A DNA stretch of 64,000 nt from contig NZ_JADCDB010000001.1 of NCBI RefSeq assembly GCF_020252395.1, positions 1-64,000 on the forward strand, read 5' to 3'. The DNA comes from Aestuariivirga sp. Its GTDB lineage: Bacteria; Pseudomonadota; Alphaproteobacteria; Rhizobiales; Aestuariivirgaceae. A program made the translations under genes and the position numbers. Position 1 is the stretch's first letter. Each line of letters begins with the position of its first letter. Under the pieces are notes generated by a model. That model saw only the letters and a list, made by a program, of their open reading frames with translations, was not told the DNA's origin and did no database searches. Positions 46,036 through 55,733 of the stretch are shown here, piece after piece.

Positions 46036-46112
46036 TCTTTCTCGCGGCAAACCGAACGGAAGCCTGGCGGGTCTGAAGCTCCGCACAGGCTTCCCCATTT
46101 GAGGCTCAAGAC

Positions 46113-46721
46113 ATGTCGCAATCGACGCTCGCCGTCGCTGAGGCCACCACCACCGAAGCCCCTGCCCCGGCAGCGGCGGAGGAGGGCGCAGCGCCGGCCA
46201 CCACCGAGGGCACGGGCGCGGAAGGCGGCCACGGCGGCTTCCCGCCGATGGACGCGCATACCTTCCCCTCCCAGATCTTCTGGTTGGTGATCTTCTTCGG
46301 CCTGCTCTACCTGCTGATGAGCAAGCTAGCGCTGCCGCGGATGGAAGCCGTTTTGACGAAACGCCACAAGGCGATCGAGAGCGATCTCTCCAAAGCCTCG
46401 GCGCTGAAGCACGAGACCGAGGCGGCGATCCGGCACTACGAAAAGTCGCTGGCGGATGCCCGCGCCAATGCGCAAGGCATCGCCACCGAAACGCGTGCGA
46501 AGATCGCGGCCGAGATCGAAGCGGAGCGTTCGGCTCTCGAGAAGACGCTGTCGGCGAAGCTCGCCGAAGCGGACGCCCGCATTTCCGCCACCAAGGCGAA
46601 GGCCATGCAGGACGTGAACGAAGTCGCCGCCGAGACCGCCGCCGAAATCGTCTCGGCACTGACGGGCGCTCCGGTCAGCAAGGACCAGGCCGCCAGGGCC
46701 ATCGCCGGGCTCAAGGGCTGA
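46113..46721 (+). CDS. atpF': ATP synthase Fo subunit b'
   Basis: Second type of b subunit in the peripheral stalk, as in photosynthetic and many other alphaproteobacteria. The 202 residues begin with an Ala/Glu-rich cytoplasmic segment of about 50, then one membrane helix (QIFWLVIFFGLLYLLMSKLALP) and a long coiled coil rich in Glu, Lys and Ala. It precedes atpF by 12 bp. A tandem gene likely produced by ancient duplication. Confidence 0.92.
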   Translation: MSQSTLAVAEATTTEAPAPAAAEEGAAPATTEGTGAEGGHGGFPPMDAHTFPSQIFWLVIFFGLLYLLMSKLALPRMEAVLTKRHKAIESDLSKASALKHETEAAIRHYEKSLADARANAQGIATETRAKIAAEIEAERSALEKTLSAKLAEADARISATKAKAMQDVNEVAAETAAEIVSALTGAPVSKDQAARAIAGLKG

Positions 46722-46733
46722 GGGAGAAGAGAG

Positions 46734-47219
46734 ATGCATTTCGACGCAACATTCTTCGCCCTGGTGGCGCTGATCATCTTCCTCGCCATCGCAGCCTATG
46801 CCGGCGCTTTCAAGAAGATGGGCGCGGGCCTCGACAGCCGCGCCGGCCGTATCCGCAAGGAGCTTGAGCACGCCACGCAGCTCAGGAAGGACGCCGAAGC
46901 GCTTCTCGCCGAATACAAGCAGAAGCGGCTTGACGCCGAGAAGGAGGCCGCCTCGATCATCTCCGCCGCCAAGGCCGATGCCGGGGAATATGCCGCGGAG
47001 ACCCGCCGCAAGCTGACCGAATCGCTGGAGCGGCGCTCCCGTCAGGCCGAACAGAAGATCGCCCAGGCCGAAGCCGCCGCGATCAAGGAGGTGCGCAACG
47101 CCGCCACCGACCTCGCCATCGCCGCCTCCCACCACCTCGCCGCCGAAGCCGCCAGGGGCTCCAGGGGCGCGGAGCTGATCGCGCAGTCGATCAGCGCGGT
47201 GAAGACCCGGCTGAACTGA
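46734..47219 (+). CDS. atpF: ATP synthase Fo subunit b
   Basis: Peripheral stalk subunit of 161 residues with an N-terminal membrane helix (FFALVALIIFLAIAAYAG) and an extended helix RIRKELEHATQLRKDAEALLAEYKQK onward. GAGAG precedes the ATG. Last gene of the Fo operon; a strong terminator lies 27 bp after its stop. Confidence 0.93.
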   Translation: MHFDATFFALVALIIFLAIAAYAGAFKKMGAGLDSRAGRIRKELEHATQLRKDAEALLAEYKQKRLDAEKEAASIISAAKADAGEYAAETRRKLTESLERRSRQAEQKIAQAEAAAIKEVRNAATDLAIAASHHLAAEAARGSRGAELIAQSISAVKTRLN

Positions 47220-47246
47220 ACGGACAGCCCAGAACGAATGGAAACT

Positions 47247-47270
47247 CCCGGCCATTGGCCGGGCTTTTTT
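47247..47270 (+). terminator. intrinsic terminator of the ATP synthase Fo operon
   Basis: CCCGGCC and GGCCGGG form a perfect 7-bp stem with a 3-base loop, followed by CTTTTTT, 28 bp after the atpF stop. Confidence 0.9.
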
Positions 47271-47310
47271 GTTTACCCCGGCCGTGGCGGTTCCATGCCG
47301 GCCGGCAGGC

Positions 47311-48213
47311 TCAGCTCAGGCAGCACTTCTTGAATTTCTTGCCTGAACCGCAGGGACACGGATCGTTGCGGCCCACATGGCGATGGGGGTTATAGGCGAT
47401 GTCCGCCAGGTCCCAAGGAAAGTCTGAGCCGGCGGCGCCCGACGCTTTGGCGCTCTTCTCTCGGATGTAGGCTTCCGAATAGCAATACCAGCGCGAGACG
47501 TCTTCGATCGCGTCGATCCGATGCGGATGGATGAAGCACTTGCCATACCAGCCGTCATCCGAGAGATCACTTGGCCGGCCCTGATCGATGGCGTCGAAAT
47601 CGTCCAGCCCGTAAATCGCTTCACGGCGCGGGACCGCGGCGATCACGGCGCGGGCTTCCGGCAGCCACTCGCCAACGCCCAGCATGGCGACGGCGGCGGC
47701 CCACTCGCTCGTCACCACCATGTGGGCGCCAGGTTCGAGCTGCGGCTTGATGCTGCCAATGAGGGCGATGGCGTCCTGCCGCTGTTCCGGCCGGTCAATG
47801 CCGATGCGGACGACGGCGGAGATCGCCTGGCTGCGCGCGAAGATATAGGCTTTGCGATCGAGGATGATGTCGCGCAGCGGCGTCAGGTCGCCGTCTGCCA
47901 CGCTGGCGAGCACGCGGTCTCCGATCTCCGTCAGGCAATCGCCCAGCAGGTATTCGAGAGTCTCCTCGTCGAGGCGCAGAAATGCGGCGATCGGGCGGTA
48001 GCTGCGCGGGTCGCCCCATTGGCCGAGAATCTCCAGCATCAGGCCATAGGCGTCGCGATATGGCAGGTCCTCATAAGGCGTCTGCGCGGCCTGCTCGAAT
48101 GCCTGCAGAAACACCGGCAACATCGCCTCCCGGCCGGCAAGCGCCGCCTCAATGGCGGCAAGCGGCGCGGTCTTGCTTGTTTGAAGGTCTTGCAGGACTT
48201 GGTTTGGCGTCAT
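47311..48213 (-). CDS. DUF1186 protein with C-terminal SEC-C zinc motif
   Basis: A 300-residue cytosolic protein. The N-terminal 230 residues are helical repeats of the DUF1186 type with MLEILGQWGDPRSYRPIAAFL and HEAT-like segments; the last 20 hold a SEC-C zinc motif, RNDPCPCGSGKKFKKCC, also found at the SecA C-terminus. It probably binds proteins. The start MTPNQVLQDL at 48213 is the conserved one. It is followed upstream by a 180-bp gap holding a dispersed repeat, and is convergent with the atp operon, separated by its terminator. Confidence 0.86.
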   Translation of the reverse strand: MTPNQVLQDLQTSKTAPLAAIEAALAGREAMLPVFLQAFEQAAQTPYEDLPYRDAYGLMLEILGQWGDPRSYRPIAAFLRLDEETLEYLLGDCLTEIGDRVLASVADGDLTPLRDIILDRKAYIFARSQAISAVVRIGIDRPEQRQDAIALIGSIKPQLEPGAHMVVTSEWAAAVAMLGVGEWLPEARAVIAAVPRREAIYGLDDFDAIDQGRPSDLSDDGWYGKCFIHPHRIDAIEDVSRWYCYSEAYIREKSAKASGAAGSDFPWDLADIAYNPHRHVGRNDPCPCGSGKKFKKCCLS

Positions 48214-48300
48214 GGCTCGCGAATCCTCATCGGAGCAATAGGCTAGCGCAAACAATCCAGCGCAGGAACGGGTTTGCGGTCGGCGTCAATACCTCCTTCC

Positions 48301-48383
48301 GTCATCCCCCGTGAAGGCTTGGCCCCGCTTCAGGCCTCCGCCCATCGGAAAGCGGGGTCCCGGCTTTCGCCGGGATGGCGGGC
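48301..48383. repeat. dispersed intergenic repeat with nested hairpins
   Basis: Contains TCCCGGC TTTC GCCGGGA at 48358-48375 (perfect 7-bp stem), an interrupted pair GGCCCCGCTT/AAGCGGGGTC at 48321-48330 and 48350-48359, and outer CATCCC/GGGATGG. It fills the gap between gcvP and the SEC-C gene. Similar elements are common in alphaproteobacterial genomes. Confidence 0.65.
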
Positions 48384-48393
48384 GCGAAAAGAC

Positions 48394-51297
48394 CTACTCC
48401 GCCGCCTCCATGTAATTCGCCATGGGCGGGCAGGTGCAGACGAGGTTGCGGTCGCCGAAGACATTGTCGACACGGGCCACCGGCGGCCAGTACTTGTCGT
48501 TCGGATAGCCCTTCAAGGGGAAGAAGGCCTTCTCCTTCGAGTAGGGGTGCTTCCAGTCGCCCAACAGCAGGCGGTGGGTGTGGGGCGCGTTCTTCAGCAC
48601 GTTGTCGAGCTTGTCGGCTTTCCCCTCCTCCACCTCGGCGATCTCCTTCCTGATCTCGATCATCGCGTCGCAGAAGCGGTCGAGTTCGCGCTTTCCTTCC
48701 GACTCGGTGGGCTCGATCATCAGCGTATCGGGCACCGGGAAGGACATGGTGGGCGCATGGAAGCCATAATCGACGAGGCGCTTGGCCACGTCCTCCACCG
48801 AAAGCCCCGTGCGCTCCTTCAGCCAGCGCAGGTCGATGATGCACTCATGCGCCACGAAGCCGCCGGGCCCCTTGTAGAGCACCGGGAAATGCGGATCGAG
48901 GCGCTTCGCAATGTAGTTGGCGTTGAGGATCGCCATCATCGTCGCCTTGGTCAGTCCCGGCCCGCCCATCATGGCGATGTAGGTCCAGGAGATCGGCAGG
49001 ATCGAGGCCGAGCCCCACGGCGCTGCCGAGACCGCACCCTGCGACTGGTCCTTGCCCGCCGCGGGGTTCACACCCATGACGACGCCATGGCCCGGCAGGA
49101 AGGGTGCGAGATGCGCCTTCACGCCGATCGGACCAACACCAGGGCCCCCGCCGCCATGCGGGATGCAGAAGGTCTTGTGCAGGTTCATATGGCAGACATC
49201 GGCCCCCAGCTCGGCGGGGCGTACGAGGCCAACCTGCGCATTGAGGTTGGCGCCGTCCAGATAGACCTGCCCGCCATGGGCATGGACGATGCCGGTGATC
49301 TCCTTGACCGCCGTCTCGAACACGCCATGCGTCGAGGGATAAGTGATCATCAGCGCGGCAAGATGATCCTTGTGCTCGGTGGCCTTTTTCCTGAGGTCGG
49401 CCACATCGACATTGCCCTGCTCGTCGCAGGCCACGACCACCACCTTCATGCCCGCCATGACGGCGGAGGCCGGGTTGGTGCCGTGCGCCGAGACGGGAAT
49501 GAGGCACACATCGCGCTGCCTGTCACCGCGTGAGTCGTGATAGCCGCGAATGGCGAGGAGGCCCGCATATTCGCCCTGGCTGCCGGCATTGGGCTGGAGC
49601 GACACGGCGTCGAAGCCGGTGATCTCCGCCAGCATCTCCTCCAGCTCCTCGAAGAGCTGCTGGTAGCCCTGCGCCTGCTCCAGCGGCGCGAAGGGATGCA
49701 GCATCGAGAAGCTGCGCCAGGTGACGGGGATCATCTCCGTCGTGGCATTGAGCTTCATGGTGCAGGAGCCGAGCGGGATCATCGCCTGGTCCAGCGCCAC
49801 GTCCTTCATCTGCAGGTGGCGGAGGTAGCGCAGCAACTCGGTTTCCGAATGATACATCGAGAAGACCGGATGCGTGAGGTAGCTGGACGTGCGGCGCAGC
49901 GGCTCGGGGATCGCCTCCTTCACCTTGGCATCGACCTCGTCGATCGATATGCGCTCCAGCGCGTCGGTCTTGAACACGGTGAGCAGGCGTTCGAGTTCCT
50001 GACGGCGCACCGACTGGTCGAAGGCGATGCCGAGACTATCGGCGTCGACAAAGCGCAGGTTGATGCGCTGCTCCTTGGCCTTTGCCCACAGCGCGTGCGC
50101 CCGGCCCGGCGCGTGGATCGTCACCGTGTCGAAGAACGACTTTGTCGCCACCTCGTAGCCGAAGCCGGTGACGGCCTCAGCGAAGATTTCCGCCATGCGG
50201 TGGACGCGCTCGGCGGTCTTTCGGATGCCCTTGGGACCATTGTAGACCGCGAACATGCCGGCAATGACGGCAAGCAAGACCTGTGCGGTACAGATGTTGC
50301 TCGTCGCCTTTTCGCGGCGAATGTGCTGCTCGCGCGTCTGCAGCGCCATGCGCAGCGCGCGGTGGCCCTCAGCATCGACCGAGACGCCGATGACGCGGCC
50401 GGGCATGGAGCGCTTGTATTCGTCCTTCGTCGCGAAGAAGGCGGCATGCGGGCCGCCATAGCCCATGGGCACGCCGAAGCGCTGCGCCGAGCCGATGGCG
50501 ATGTCGGCGCCGAGTTCACCGGGCGGCGTCAGCAGTGCGAGTGCCAGCAGGTCAGTCGCCATGATGGCCAGCGCGCCCGCGCCATGGAGCTTCGAAATCA
50601 CGCCCCGGAAGTCGCGCACCTCGCCCGAGGAGCCGGGATAGGAGAGGAGTGCGGCGAAGACCGTCTCGGGCTTCAGGTCCTTCATCGGATCGCCGATGAC
50701 GACGTCATAGCCGAAAGCCCGCGCGCGGGTCTCGATCACGCCGATGGTCTGCGGGTGGGTGTCCTTGTCGACGAAGAAGCTGTTGGCCGCGGTCTTCACC
50801 ACACGCTTCGCCATGCTCATGGCCTCCGCCGCCGCGGTGCTCTCGTCCAAGAGCGAGGCATTGGCGATCTCGAGCCCGGTCATGTCGATGATCATCTGCT
50901 GGAAGTTCAGGAGCGCCTCGAGGCGGCCCTGGCTCACCTCCGCCTGGTAGGGCGTATAGGCGGTGTACCAGCCCGGGTTCTCCAGCACGTTGCGGAGGAT
51001 CACCTTGGGCGTGACGGCGCCATAGTAGCCCATGCCGATCATGGAGACATAGACGTCGTTCCGCTCCGCCATGGCGCGGAGATAGGACAGCGCCGTGCGC
51101 TCCGGCATGGCCTTCCTCAGTTCCAGCGGGCGCTTGGTGCGGATGTTCTCTGGCACCACGTGCGCGATGAAGTCCTCGAGCGACTTGGCGCCGAGGCTCT
51201 GCAGCATCTCGGCGGTGCTGGCTTCATCGGGGCCAATGTGGCGGGGAATGAAGTTTGCGCCGGGTTCAAGCTCGGCGAAAGTGGGGCGGGTGGCCAT
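48394..51297 (-). CDS. gcvP: glycine dehydrogenase (decarboxylating), P protein
   Basis: PLP enzyme of the glycine cleavage system: it decarboxylates glycine and moves the aminomethyl group to lipoyl-GcvH. The 967 residues are the fused single-chain form. PLP lysine lies in [18 protein letters not shown] in the C-terminal half; the N-terminal half has [14 protein letters not shown] and [33 protein letters not shown]. It starts 5 bp after gcvH. Third gene of the riboswitch-controlled operon. Confidence 0.97.
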   Translation of the reverse strand: MATRPTFAELEPGANFIPRHIGPDEASTAEMLQSLGAKSLEDFIAHVVPENIRTKRPLELRKAMPERTALSYLRAMAERNDVYVSMIGMGYYGAVTPKVILRNVLENPGWYTAYTPYQAEVSQGRLEALLNFQQMIIDMTGLEIANASLLDESTAAAEAMSMAKRVVKTAANSFFVDKDTHPQTIGVIETRARAFGYDVVIGDPMKDLKPETVFAALLSYPGSSGEVRDFRGVISKLHGAGALAIMATDLLALALLTPPGELGADIAIGSAQRFGVPMGYGGPHAAFFATKDEYKRSMPGRVIGVSVDAEGHRALRMALQTREQHIRREKATSNICTAQVLLAVIAGMFAVYNGPKGIRKTAERVHRMAEIFAEAVTGFGYEVATKSFFDTVTIHAPGRAHALWAKAKEQRINLRFVDADSLGIAFDQSVRRQELERLLTVFKTDALERISIDEVDAKVKEAIPEPLRRTSSYLTHPVFSMYHSETELLRYLRHLQMKDVALDQAMIPLGSCTMKLNATTEMIPVTWRSFSMLHPFAPLEQAQGYQQLFEELEEMLAEITGFDAVSLQPNAGSQGEYAGLLAIRGYHDSRGDRQRDVCLIPVSAHGTNPASAVMAGMKVVVVACDEQGNVDVADLRKKATEHKDHLAALMITYPSTHGVFETAVKEITGIVHAHGGQVYLDGANLNAQVGLVRPAELGADVCHMNLHKTFCIPHGGGGPGVGPIGVKAHLAPFLPGHGVVMGVNPAAGKDQSQGAVSAAPWGSASILPISWTYIAMMGGPGLTKATMMAILNANYIAKRLDPHFPVLYKGPGGFVAHECIIDLRWLKERTGLSVEDVAKRLVDYGFHAPTMSFPVPDTLMIEPTESEGKRELDRFCDAMIEIRKEIAEVEEGKADKLDNVLKNAPHTHRLLLGDWKHPYSKEKAFFPLKGYPNDKYWPPVARVDNVFGDRNLVCTCPPMANYMEAAE

Positions 51298-51302
51298 GTG
51301 CG

Positions 51303-51671
51303 TTATCCATTCACCAGCTTGTCATAGGCGGCCTTGTCCATCAGCTCGTCGAGTTCGCCGGGGTTCGAGAGCTTCACCTTCATGAACCATGCGCCGCTTT
51401 CGGCATCGCGGTTGACCAGCGCCGGGTCGCCCTCAAGTTCCTTGTTCACTTCGACTACTTCACCGGACACCGGCACATAGACTTCGCTCGCGGCCTTGAC
51501 GCTTTCGACAACGGCGGCCTGCTCATGGGCTGCCACCTTCTTGCCGATGGCGGGGAGTTCGATGAAGACCACGTCGCCCAGCTGCTCCTGCGCGTGGTTG
51601 GTGATGCCGATGGTGGCGATGCCGTTCTCGACAATCACCCACTCATGGTCCTTGCTGTACTTGGCAGTCAT
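51303..51671 (-). CDS. gcvH: glycine cleavage system H protein
   Basis: Lipoyl carrier of 122 residues shuttling the aminomethyl group between GcvP and GcvT. The lipoylated Lys is in [41 protein letters not shown] forms the first half. It starts 12 bp after gcvT and ends 5 bp before gcvP. Confidence 0.96.
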   Translation of the reverse strand: MTAKYSKDHEWVIVENGIATIGITNHAQEQLGDVVFIELPAIGKKVAAHEQAAVVESVKAASEVYVPVSGEVVEVNKELEGDPALVNRDAESGAWFMKVKLSNPGELDELMDKAAYDKLVNG

Positions 51672-51683
51672 GTGGAGAGGCTC

Positions 51684-52802
51684 CTAGCGTTTGAAGCGGT
51701 TGGGGATGAAGGGAAGGGAGACGATCGCGGCGGGCATCGCTGTGCCACGCACGACAAGATTGATTTTCGTTCCGGGCACGGCCGAGGCAGTCTCGACATA
51801 GCCCATGGCGATGGGTCCGCCGACCGAGGGGCCGAAGCCGCCCGAGGTGACCTTGCCGATCTCGCGGCCTGCGCTGTCGGTGATCACGGCGCCATCGCGC
51901 GCCGGTGCGCGGCCCTCCGGCCTGATGCCGACGCGCTTCCTTGCCGTGCCGTTGGCCAGTTCCTTCTGCACGCGGGCAGCGCCAATGAAGCCGCCTTGCG
52001 CGCGGCGGCGCTTCTGAATCGACCAGACGAGATCGGCCTCGACCGGCGAGATGGTTTCGTCCAGCTCATGGCCATAGAGGCAGAGGCCGCCTTCGAGGCG
52101 CAGCGAATCACGCGCGCCGAGGCCTACGGGCTTCACCAGCGGATCGGAGAGCAACAGGTTCCAAAGCTTCGGCGCATCGGCATTCGCCACCGAAATCTCG
52201 AAGCCGTCCTCGCCGGTGTAGCCCGAGCGCGAGACCTGGGCCTTGATGCCGCCGATCCCGGCATCGGCATAATGCATGAAGGGGATGTCCTTCACCGCGG
52301 GCGCGAGCTTCGCCAGCGCCTCTTCCGCCTTCGGGCCCTGCAGGGCCACGAGCGAGAGGTCATCGCGCCGCGTGAGCGTCACGCCCTCGGCCAAGTGCTG
52401 CTGCATCCAGCCATAGTCGTGCTCCTTGCGCCCGGCGTTGACGACGACGTAGAGCGTACCGTCTTTCACGTGCCGGGTGATCATCAGATCATCTAGCGTG
52501 CCGCCCTCTTCGTTCAGGAATTGCGAGTAGCGCTGCTGGCGCGGCTTGAGGCTCAGCACGTCCGCCGGCACCAGCGCCTCCATGGCCTTCGCCACCGTCT
52601 CGAAGTTCTTCCCCGCGATCAGGCACTGGCCCATGTGGGAGACGTCGAAGAGCCCTGCGTTCTGGCGCGTCCAGTTGTGCTCGGCGAGAATGCCTGCGGG
52701 ATATTGCACCGGCATGTCGTAGCCGACGAAGGGCACCATGCGGGCGCCCAGCTTCACGTGATCATCATAAAGGGATGTTCGTTTGGGAGCGTCGTCGCTC
52801 AT
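51684..52802 (-). CDS. gcvT: glycine cleavage system T protein (aminomethyltransferase)
   Basis: Releases ammonia from the aminomethyl-lipoyl arm and forms 5,10-methylene-tetrahydrofolate. The 372 residues contain YDMPVQYPAGILAEHNWTRQNAGLFDVSHMG and the glycine-rich GYTGEDGFEI segment. First gene of the operon; a tandem glycine riboswitch ends 27 bp before its start. Confidence 0.95.
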   Translation of the reverse strand: MSDDAPKRTSLYDDHVKLGARMVPFVGYDMPVQYPAGILAEHNWTRQNAGLFDVSHMGQCLIAGKNFETVAKAMEALVPADVLSLKPRQQRYSQFLNEEGGTLDDLMITRHVKDGTLYVVVNAGRKEHDYGWMQQHLAEGVTLTRRDDLSLVALQGPKAEEALAKLAPAVKDIPFMHYADAGIGGIKAQVSRSGYTGEDGFEISVANADAPKLWNLLLSDPLVKPVGLGARDSLRLEGGLCLYGHELDETISPVEADLVWSIQKRRRAQGGFIGAARVQKELANGTARKRVGIRPEGRAPARDGAVITDSAGREIGKVTSGGFGPSVGGPIAMGYVETASAVPGTKINLVVRGTAMPAAIVSLPFIPNRFKR

Positions 52803-52829
52803 ACTTCAAGTCTCCGGACAAAGTTTGGC

Positions 52830-53055
52830 CAGACCCGGCGAAACCGGATCTGCCCCCTCTGTACGAGACCTGAGAGATTTCACATCCGGTCACCCACGTT
52901 CCGGATGTTTGCTCCTTCGGTGAGCGGGCCCTGTCGTGTGGCCCGCTGCTCTCCAGAGTTCGACCTTACGCCCTGCCGGTCCTTTTGCCTGAGAGTTTCC
53001 GGGGCGGTTGCTCCTTCGGCGCCGGGCTCTTCAGCCCGGTCTCTTCCGCACAGGG
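52830..53055 (-). ncRNA. tandem glycine riboswitch of the gcv operon
   Basis: On the minus strand two glycine aptamers lie in tandem in the gcvT leader. The 5' one (about 52976-53052) carries CGCCGAAGGAGCAA and ACTCTCAGGCAAAAGGAC; the 3' one (about 52853-52958) carries CACCGAAGGAGCAA and ATCTCTCAGG. Both conserved cores are recognisable. They are followed by a hairpin at 52830-52852 with 9-bp arms CAGATCCGG/CCGGGTCTG (one G:U), close to the GGAG ribosome site and likely to be the expression switch. Glycine should turn the operon on. Confidence 0.92.
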
Positions 53056-53075
53056 CGCTGTGCTGAACGCAAAGC

Positions 53076-53103
53076 AACCTATGCTCTTCCGCACCTAAGT
53101 CAA
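53076..53103 (-). promoter_or_regulatory. candidate promoter of the gcv riboswitch operon
   Basis: Minus-strand TTGACT (53098-53103) and TAGGTT (53076-53081) with 16 bases between them, just upstream of the first aptamer. The -10 box is weak. Confidence 0.45.
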
Positions 53104-53115
53104 GCAGCCCTGACG

Positions 53116-54201
53116 TCAGAGCTGCTCTGTGGAAAAGACACCGGGCAGGCTGACCTCCAGCAACTCGAGATCGCCCGAGGCTCCGGAATAGCGGCTCTTC
53201 AGCCCCGGCGGGATGACGAAGGCATCGCCCGCCGACAAGGTAAACGGTTCCCTACCCTCGCCTTCCAGCACCATCGCCCCCTTCATCACAAAGGTGAAAA
53301 GGATATCACCATGGTGCACCGTCCAGCGCGTCTCGCCGCCATCCGGACGAGCCACCATCACGGAAGCCACGCCCTTGGTATTGGAATTTATGGTCGTGTC
53401 CCGCGCCACGAAGCCGGGCAGGCGGAAGGGCCGGAATTCACCCTTGGCCCCGACATTGTAGACGAAGCGCTGGCCCTGCCATTCGCGCTCAGGGCGAAGC
53501 TGCGGCGTGGGCAGAGTCATCTCGTGGTCGATCTGGGTCACGTGCTCGGCCGGAACACCGATCTCGATCACCTCGATCCCGTCACCCGCTTCCAGCACGC
53601 GGTGGCGGATTTCCGGGGGCTGGATGAAGCAATCCCCGGCCGTCAGCCGGATCGGCCCGCCCTGGTCCTCGTAGACCACGTCCACCCAGCCATTGATGCA
53701 AAAGATCAGCTGGAAGCCCACCTTGTGGAAATGCACCATGTCCGGCACCGGCCCGCCATCGGGGATGCGGATGTGCGAGGCAATCATCGCGCCGCCCAGC
53801 CTGGAGGGCACGAGGTCGCGGTAAAGCATCCCGGCCCTCCCGATCACCCAGGGCGCCTGGTCGGCGAGCTTCCGGACGACGAAAGCATGCTCGGTCCTGG
53901 GCAGCACCAGCGGCGGGTTCAGCCCGTCGATCTCGACCCTTGTGCCGTTGGGGGCAATGAGCACGCGCTGGCCGCCGGCGAAGCCATCCGGGTCCTCGGT
54001 GAGAATCCGGATCGTGCCGGCAGGCTCCGCCGCCCCCTTCTCGATCCGCAGCCGGAGGCCATGCCCTGAGAGCACGGCCACCTCCGGGTTATCGGCGGGG
54101 TAGATCATGTCCAGCCGCATCTTCAGTACCTTGGTGAAGAAGGGCAGGTCGTCACGGAGTTCGGCGGTGGGCAGGCGGATTTCGGCGCGGGTCCCGGTCA
54201 T
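53116..54201 (-). CDS. VOC-like domain fused to two cupin domains
   Basis: A 361-residue protein with three apparent parts. Residues 5-60 resemble half a glyoxalase/VOC fold ([30 protein letters not shown]). Residues 150-215 form cupin 1, with [11 protein letters not shown] and PPEIRH; the usual Glu ligand is Gln164. Residues 285-350 form cupin 2 with WTVHHGDI and [14 protein letters not shown]. Thus metal binding may be partial. It may be a small-molecule sensor or dioxygenase-like enzyme. Start ATG 54201 is chosen since upstream codons look non-coding. It is downstream of the gcv promoter region on the opposite end, and divergent from ispH by 85 bp. Function unknown. Confidence 0.75.
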   Translation of the reverse strand: MTGTRAEIRLPTAELRDDLPFFTKVLKMRLDMIYPADNPEVAVLSGHGLRLRIEKGAAEPAGTIRILTEDPDGFAGGQRVLIAPNGTRVEIDGLNPPLVLPRTEHAFVVRKLADQAPWVIGRAGMLYRDLVPSRLGGAMIASHIRIPDGGPVPDMVHFHKVGFQLIFCINGWVDVVYEDQGGPIRLTAGDCFIQPPEIRHRVLEAGDGIEVIEIGVPAEHVTQIDHEMTLPTPQLRPEREWQGQRFVYNVGAKGEFRPFRLPGFVARDTTINSNTKGVASVMVARPDGGETRWTVHHGDILFTFVMKGAMVLEGEGREPFTLSAGDAFVIPPGLKSRYSGASGDLELLEVSLPGVFSTEQL

Positions 54202-54286
54202 GGAGGGATTTGAGGGACCTGGTGGGCAGGCGTCAAGCGCGGCATGGCAGTTGACATCGCCCGCCGCCCCTCGCATCTCTTGGAGC

Positions 54287-55249
54287 ATGAAGAAGCCCCC
54301 TCTCAAGATCCTTCTCGCCGCGCCCCGCGGCTTCTGCGCCGGGGTGGTGCGGGCGATCGACATCGTGGAGCGGGCGCTCGCCCTTTACGGTGCACCCGTC
54401 TATGTGCGCCACGAGATCGTGCACAACAAGTTCGTGGTCGATGACCTGAAGGCCAAGGGCGCCATCTTCGTCGACGAGTTGGACCAGATCCCCGATGGCG
54501 GCCGGCCGGTGGTCTTCTCCGCCCATGGCGTGCCAAAGTCGGTGCCGGCCGCCGCCACCGCGCGCCACATGTTCCAGCTCGATGCCACCTGCCCGCTCGT
54601 CACCAAGGTGCACATGGAGGCGCAGCGCCACCATGCCGAGGGCTATGAGATCATCCTCATCGGCCACAAGGGCCACCCGGAGGTGATCGGCACCATGGGG
54701 CAGCTGCCGCAAGGCGCCGTGGTCCTCATCGAGACGCCCGGCGACGTGGGGCGGCTTCAGGTGAAGGACCCCGTCAAGCTTGCCTACATCACCCAGACAA
54801 CGCTGTCGGTCGACGACACGCGGGACGTGATCGCGGCGCTGCAGGCGCGCTTTCCGGCGATCAAGGGCCCTTACAAGGAAGACATCTGCTACGCCACCAC
54901 CAACCGGCAGGAAGCGGTGAAGGTCATTGCCAGCCAAGTGGATCTGCTGCTCGTGGTGGGGGCGCCAAACTCGTCGAACTCCCGCCGTCTCGTGGAAGTG
55001 GGCGAGCGCAACGGCACGCCGCGCTCCATGCTGGTGCAGCGGGCAGCCGAGCTCGACTGGTCAACACTTCAGGGCCTGTCCACCGTCGGCATCACGGCGG
55101 GGGCTTCCGCGCCGGAGCTGCTGGTGAACGAGATCATCGACGCCTTCCGCGCGCGCTATGACGTGAGCGTGGAGACGGTGACGCTGAGGGAGGAGACTGT
55201 CTCCTTCAAGCTGCCGCGGGAATTGCGCGAGGTTCCGGCCAGTCCATGA
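54287..55249 (+). CDS. ispH: 4-hydroxy-3-methylbut-2-enyl diphosphate reductase
   Basis: Final enzyme of the non-mevalonate pathway, making IPP and DMAPP at a [4Fe-4S] cluster. The 320 residues hold the three cluster cysteines at Cys17 (RGFCAGV), Cys102 (DATCPLV) and Cys201 (DICYATTN), plus the substrate residues in SAHGVPKSV and [18 protein letters not shown] 54287 has TTGGAGC upstream. Its stop overlaps rnhA by 4 bp, and no thrB gene is between them. Confidence 0.96.
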   Translation: MKKPPLKILLAAPRGFCAGVVRAIDIVERALALYGAPVYVRHEIVHNKFVVDDLKAKGAIFVDELDQIPDGGRPVVFSAHGVPKSVPAAATARHMFQLDATCPLVTKVHMEAQRHHAEGYEIILIGHKGHPEVIGTMGQLPQGAVVLIETPGDVGRLQVKDPVKLAYITQTTLSVDDTRDVIAALQARFPAIKGPYKEDICYATTNRQEAVKVIASQVDLLLVVGAPNSSNSRRLVEVGERNGTPRSMLVQRAAELDWSTLQGLSTVGITAGASAPELLVNEIIDAFRARYDVSVETVTLREETVSFKLPRELREVPASP

Positions 55250-55692
55250 CGGCGAACAAAGTGATCGTGCATACCGACGGGGCCTGCTCAGGCAACCCCG
55301 GCCCAGGCGGCTGGGGCGCGATCATGGACTACAACGGCGCGCGCAAGGAACTTTCGGGCGGCGAGGCCCGGACCACCAACAACCGCATGGAACTGATGGG
55401 GGCGATTTCGGCGCTCGAGGCGCTGAAGCGTTCCTGCGAGGTGGAAATGCATGTCGACTCGCAATACGTGAAGGACGGCATCACCAAGTGGATTCACGGC
55501 TGGAAGAAAAACGGCTGGAAGACCGCCGGCAAGAAGCCCGTGAAAAATGCCGAACTCTGGCAGCGGCTCGACGATGCGCTGAAGCTGCACAAGGTGAGCT
55601 GGCACTGGGTGAAAGGCCACGCCGGCCATGACCACAACGAACGCGCCGACGAACTGGCGCGTGAGGGCATGGCGCCATTCAAGAAGCTATAA
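55246..55692 (+). CDS. rnhA: ribonuclease HI
   Basis: Cleaves the RNA of RNA-DNA hybrids. The 148 residues carry the catalytic set Asp11 ([11 protein letters not shown]), Glu49 (NNRMELMGA), Asp71 (VDSQYVKDG) and Asp135 (NERADELA). The basic protrusion [20 protein letters not shown] is present. Coupled to ispH by an ATGA overlap. A palindromic repeat follows the stop. Confidence 0.96.
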   Translation: MTANKVIVHTDGACSGNPGPGGWGAIMDYNGARKELSGGEARTTNNRMELMGAISALEALKRSCEVEMHVDSQYVKDGITKWIHGWKKNGWKTAGKKPVKNAELWQRLDDALKLHKVSWHWVKGHAGHDHNERADELAREGMAPFKKL

Positions 55693-55703
55693 TAATTTAT
55701 TCC

Positions 55704-55723
55704 TCTCCCGCTTCAGCAGGAGA
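55704..55723. repeat. palindromic repeat copy, one mismatch
   Basis: TCTCCCGCT TC AGCAGGAGA, same core as the palindromes at 9519 and 9639 with one mismatch in the right arm. It lies between convergent rnhA and the ureohydrolase gene and may serve as a two-way terminator. Confidence 0.65.
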
Positions 55724-55733
55724 AGACGCTTGC

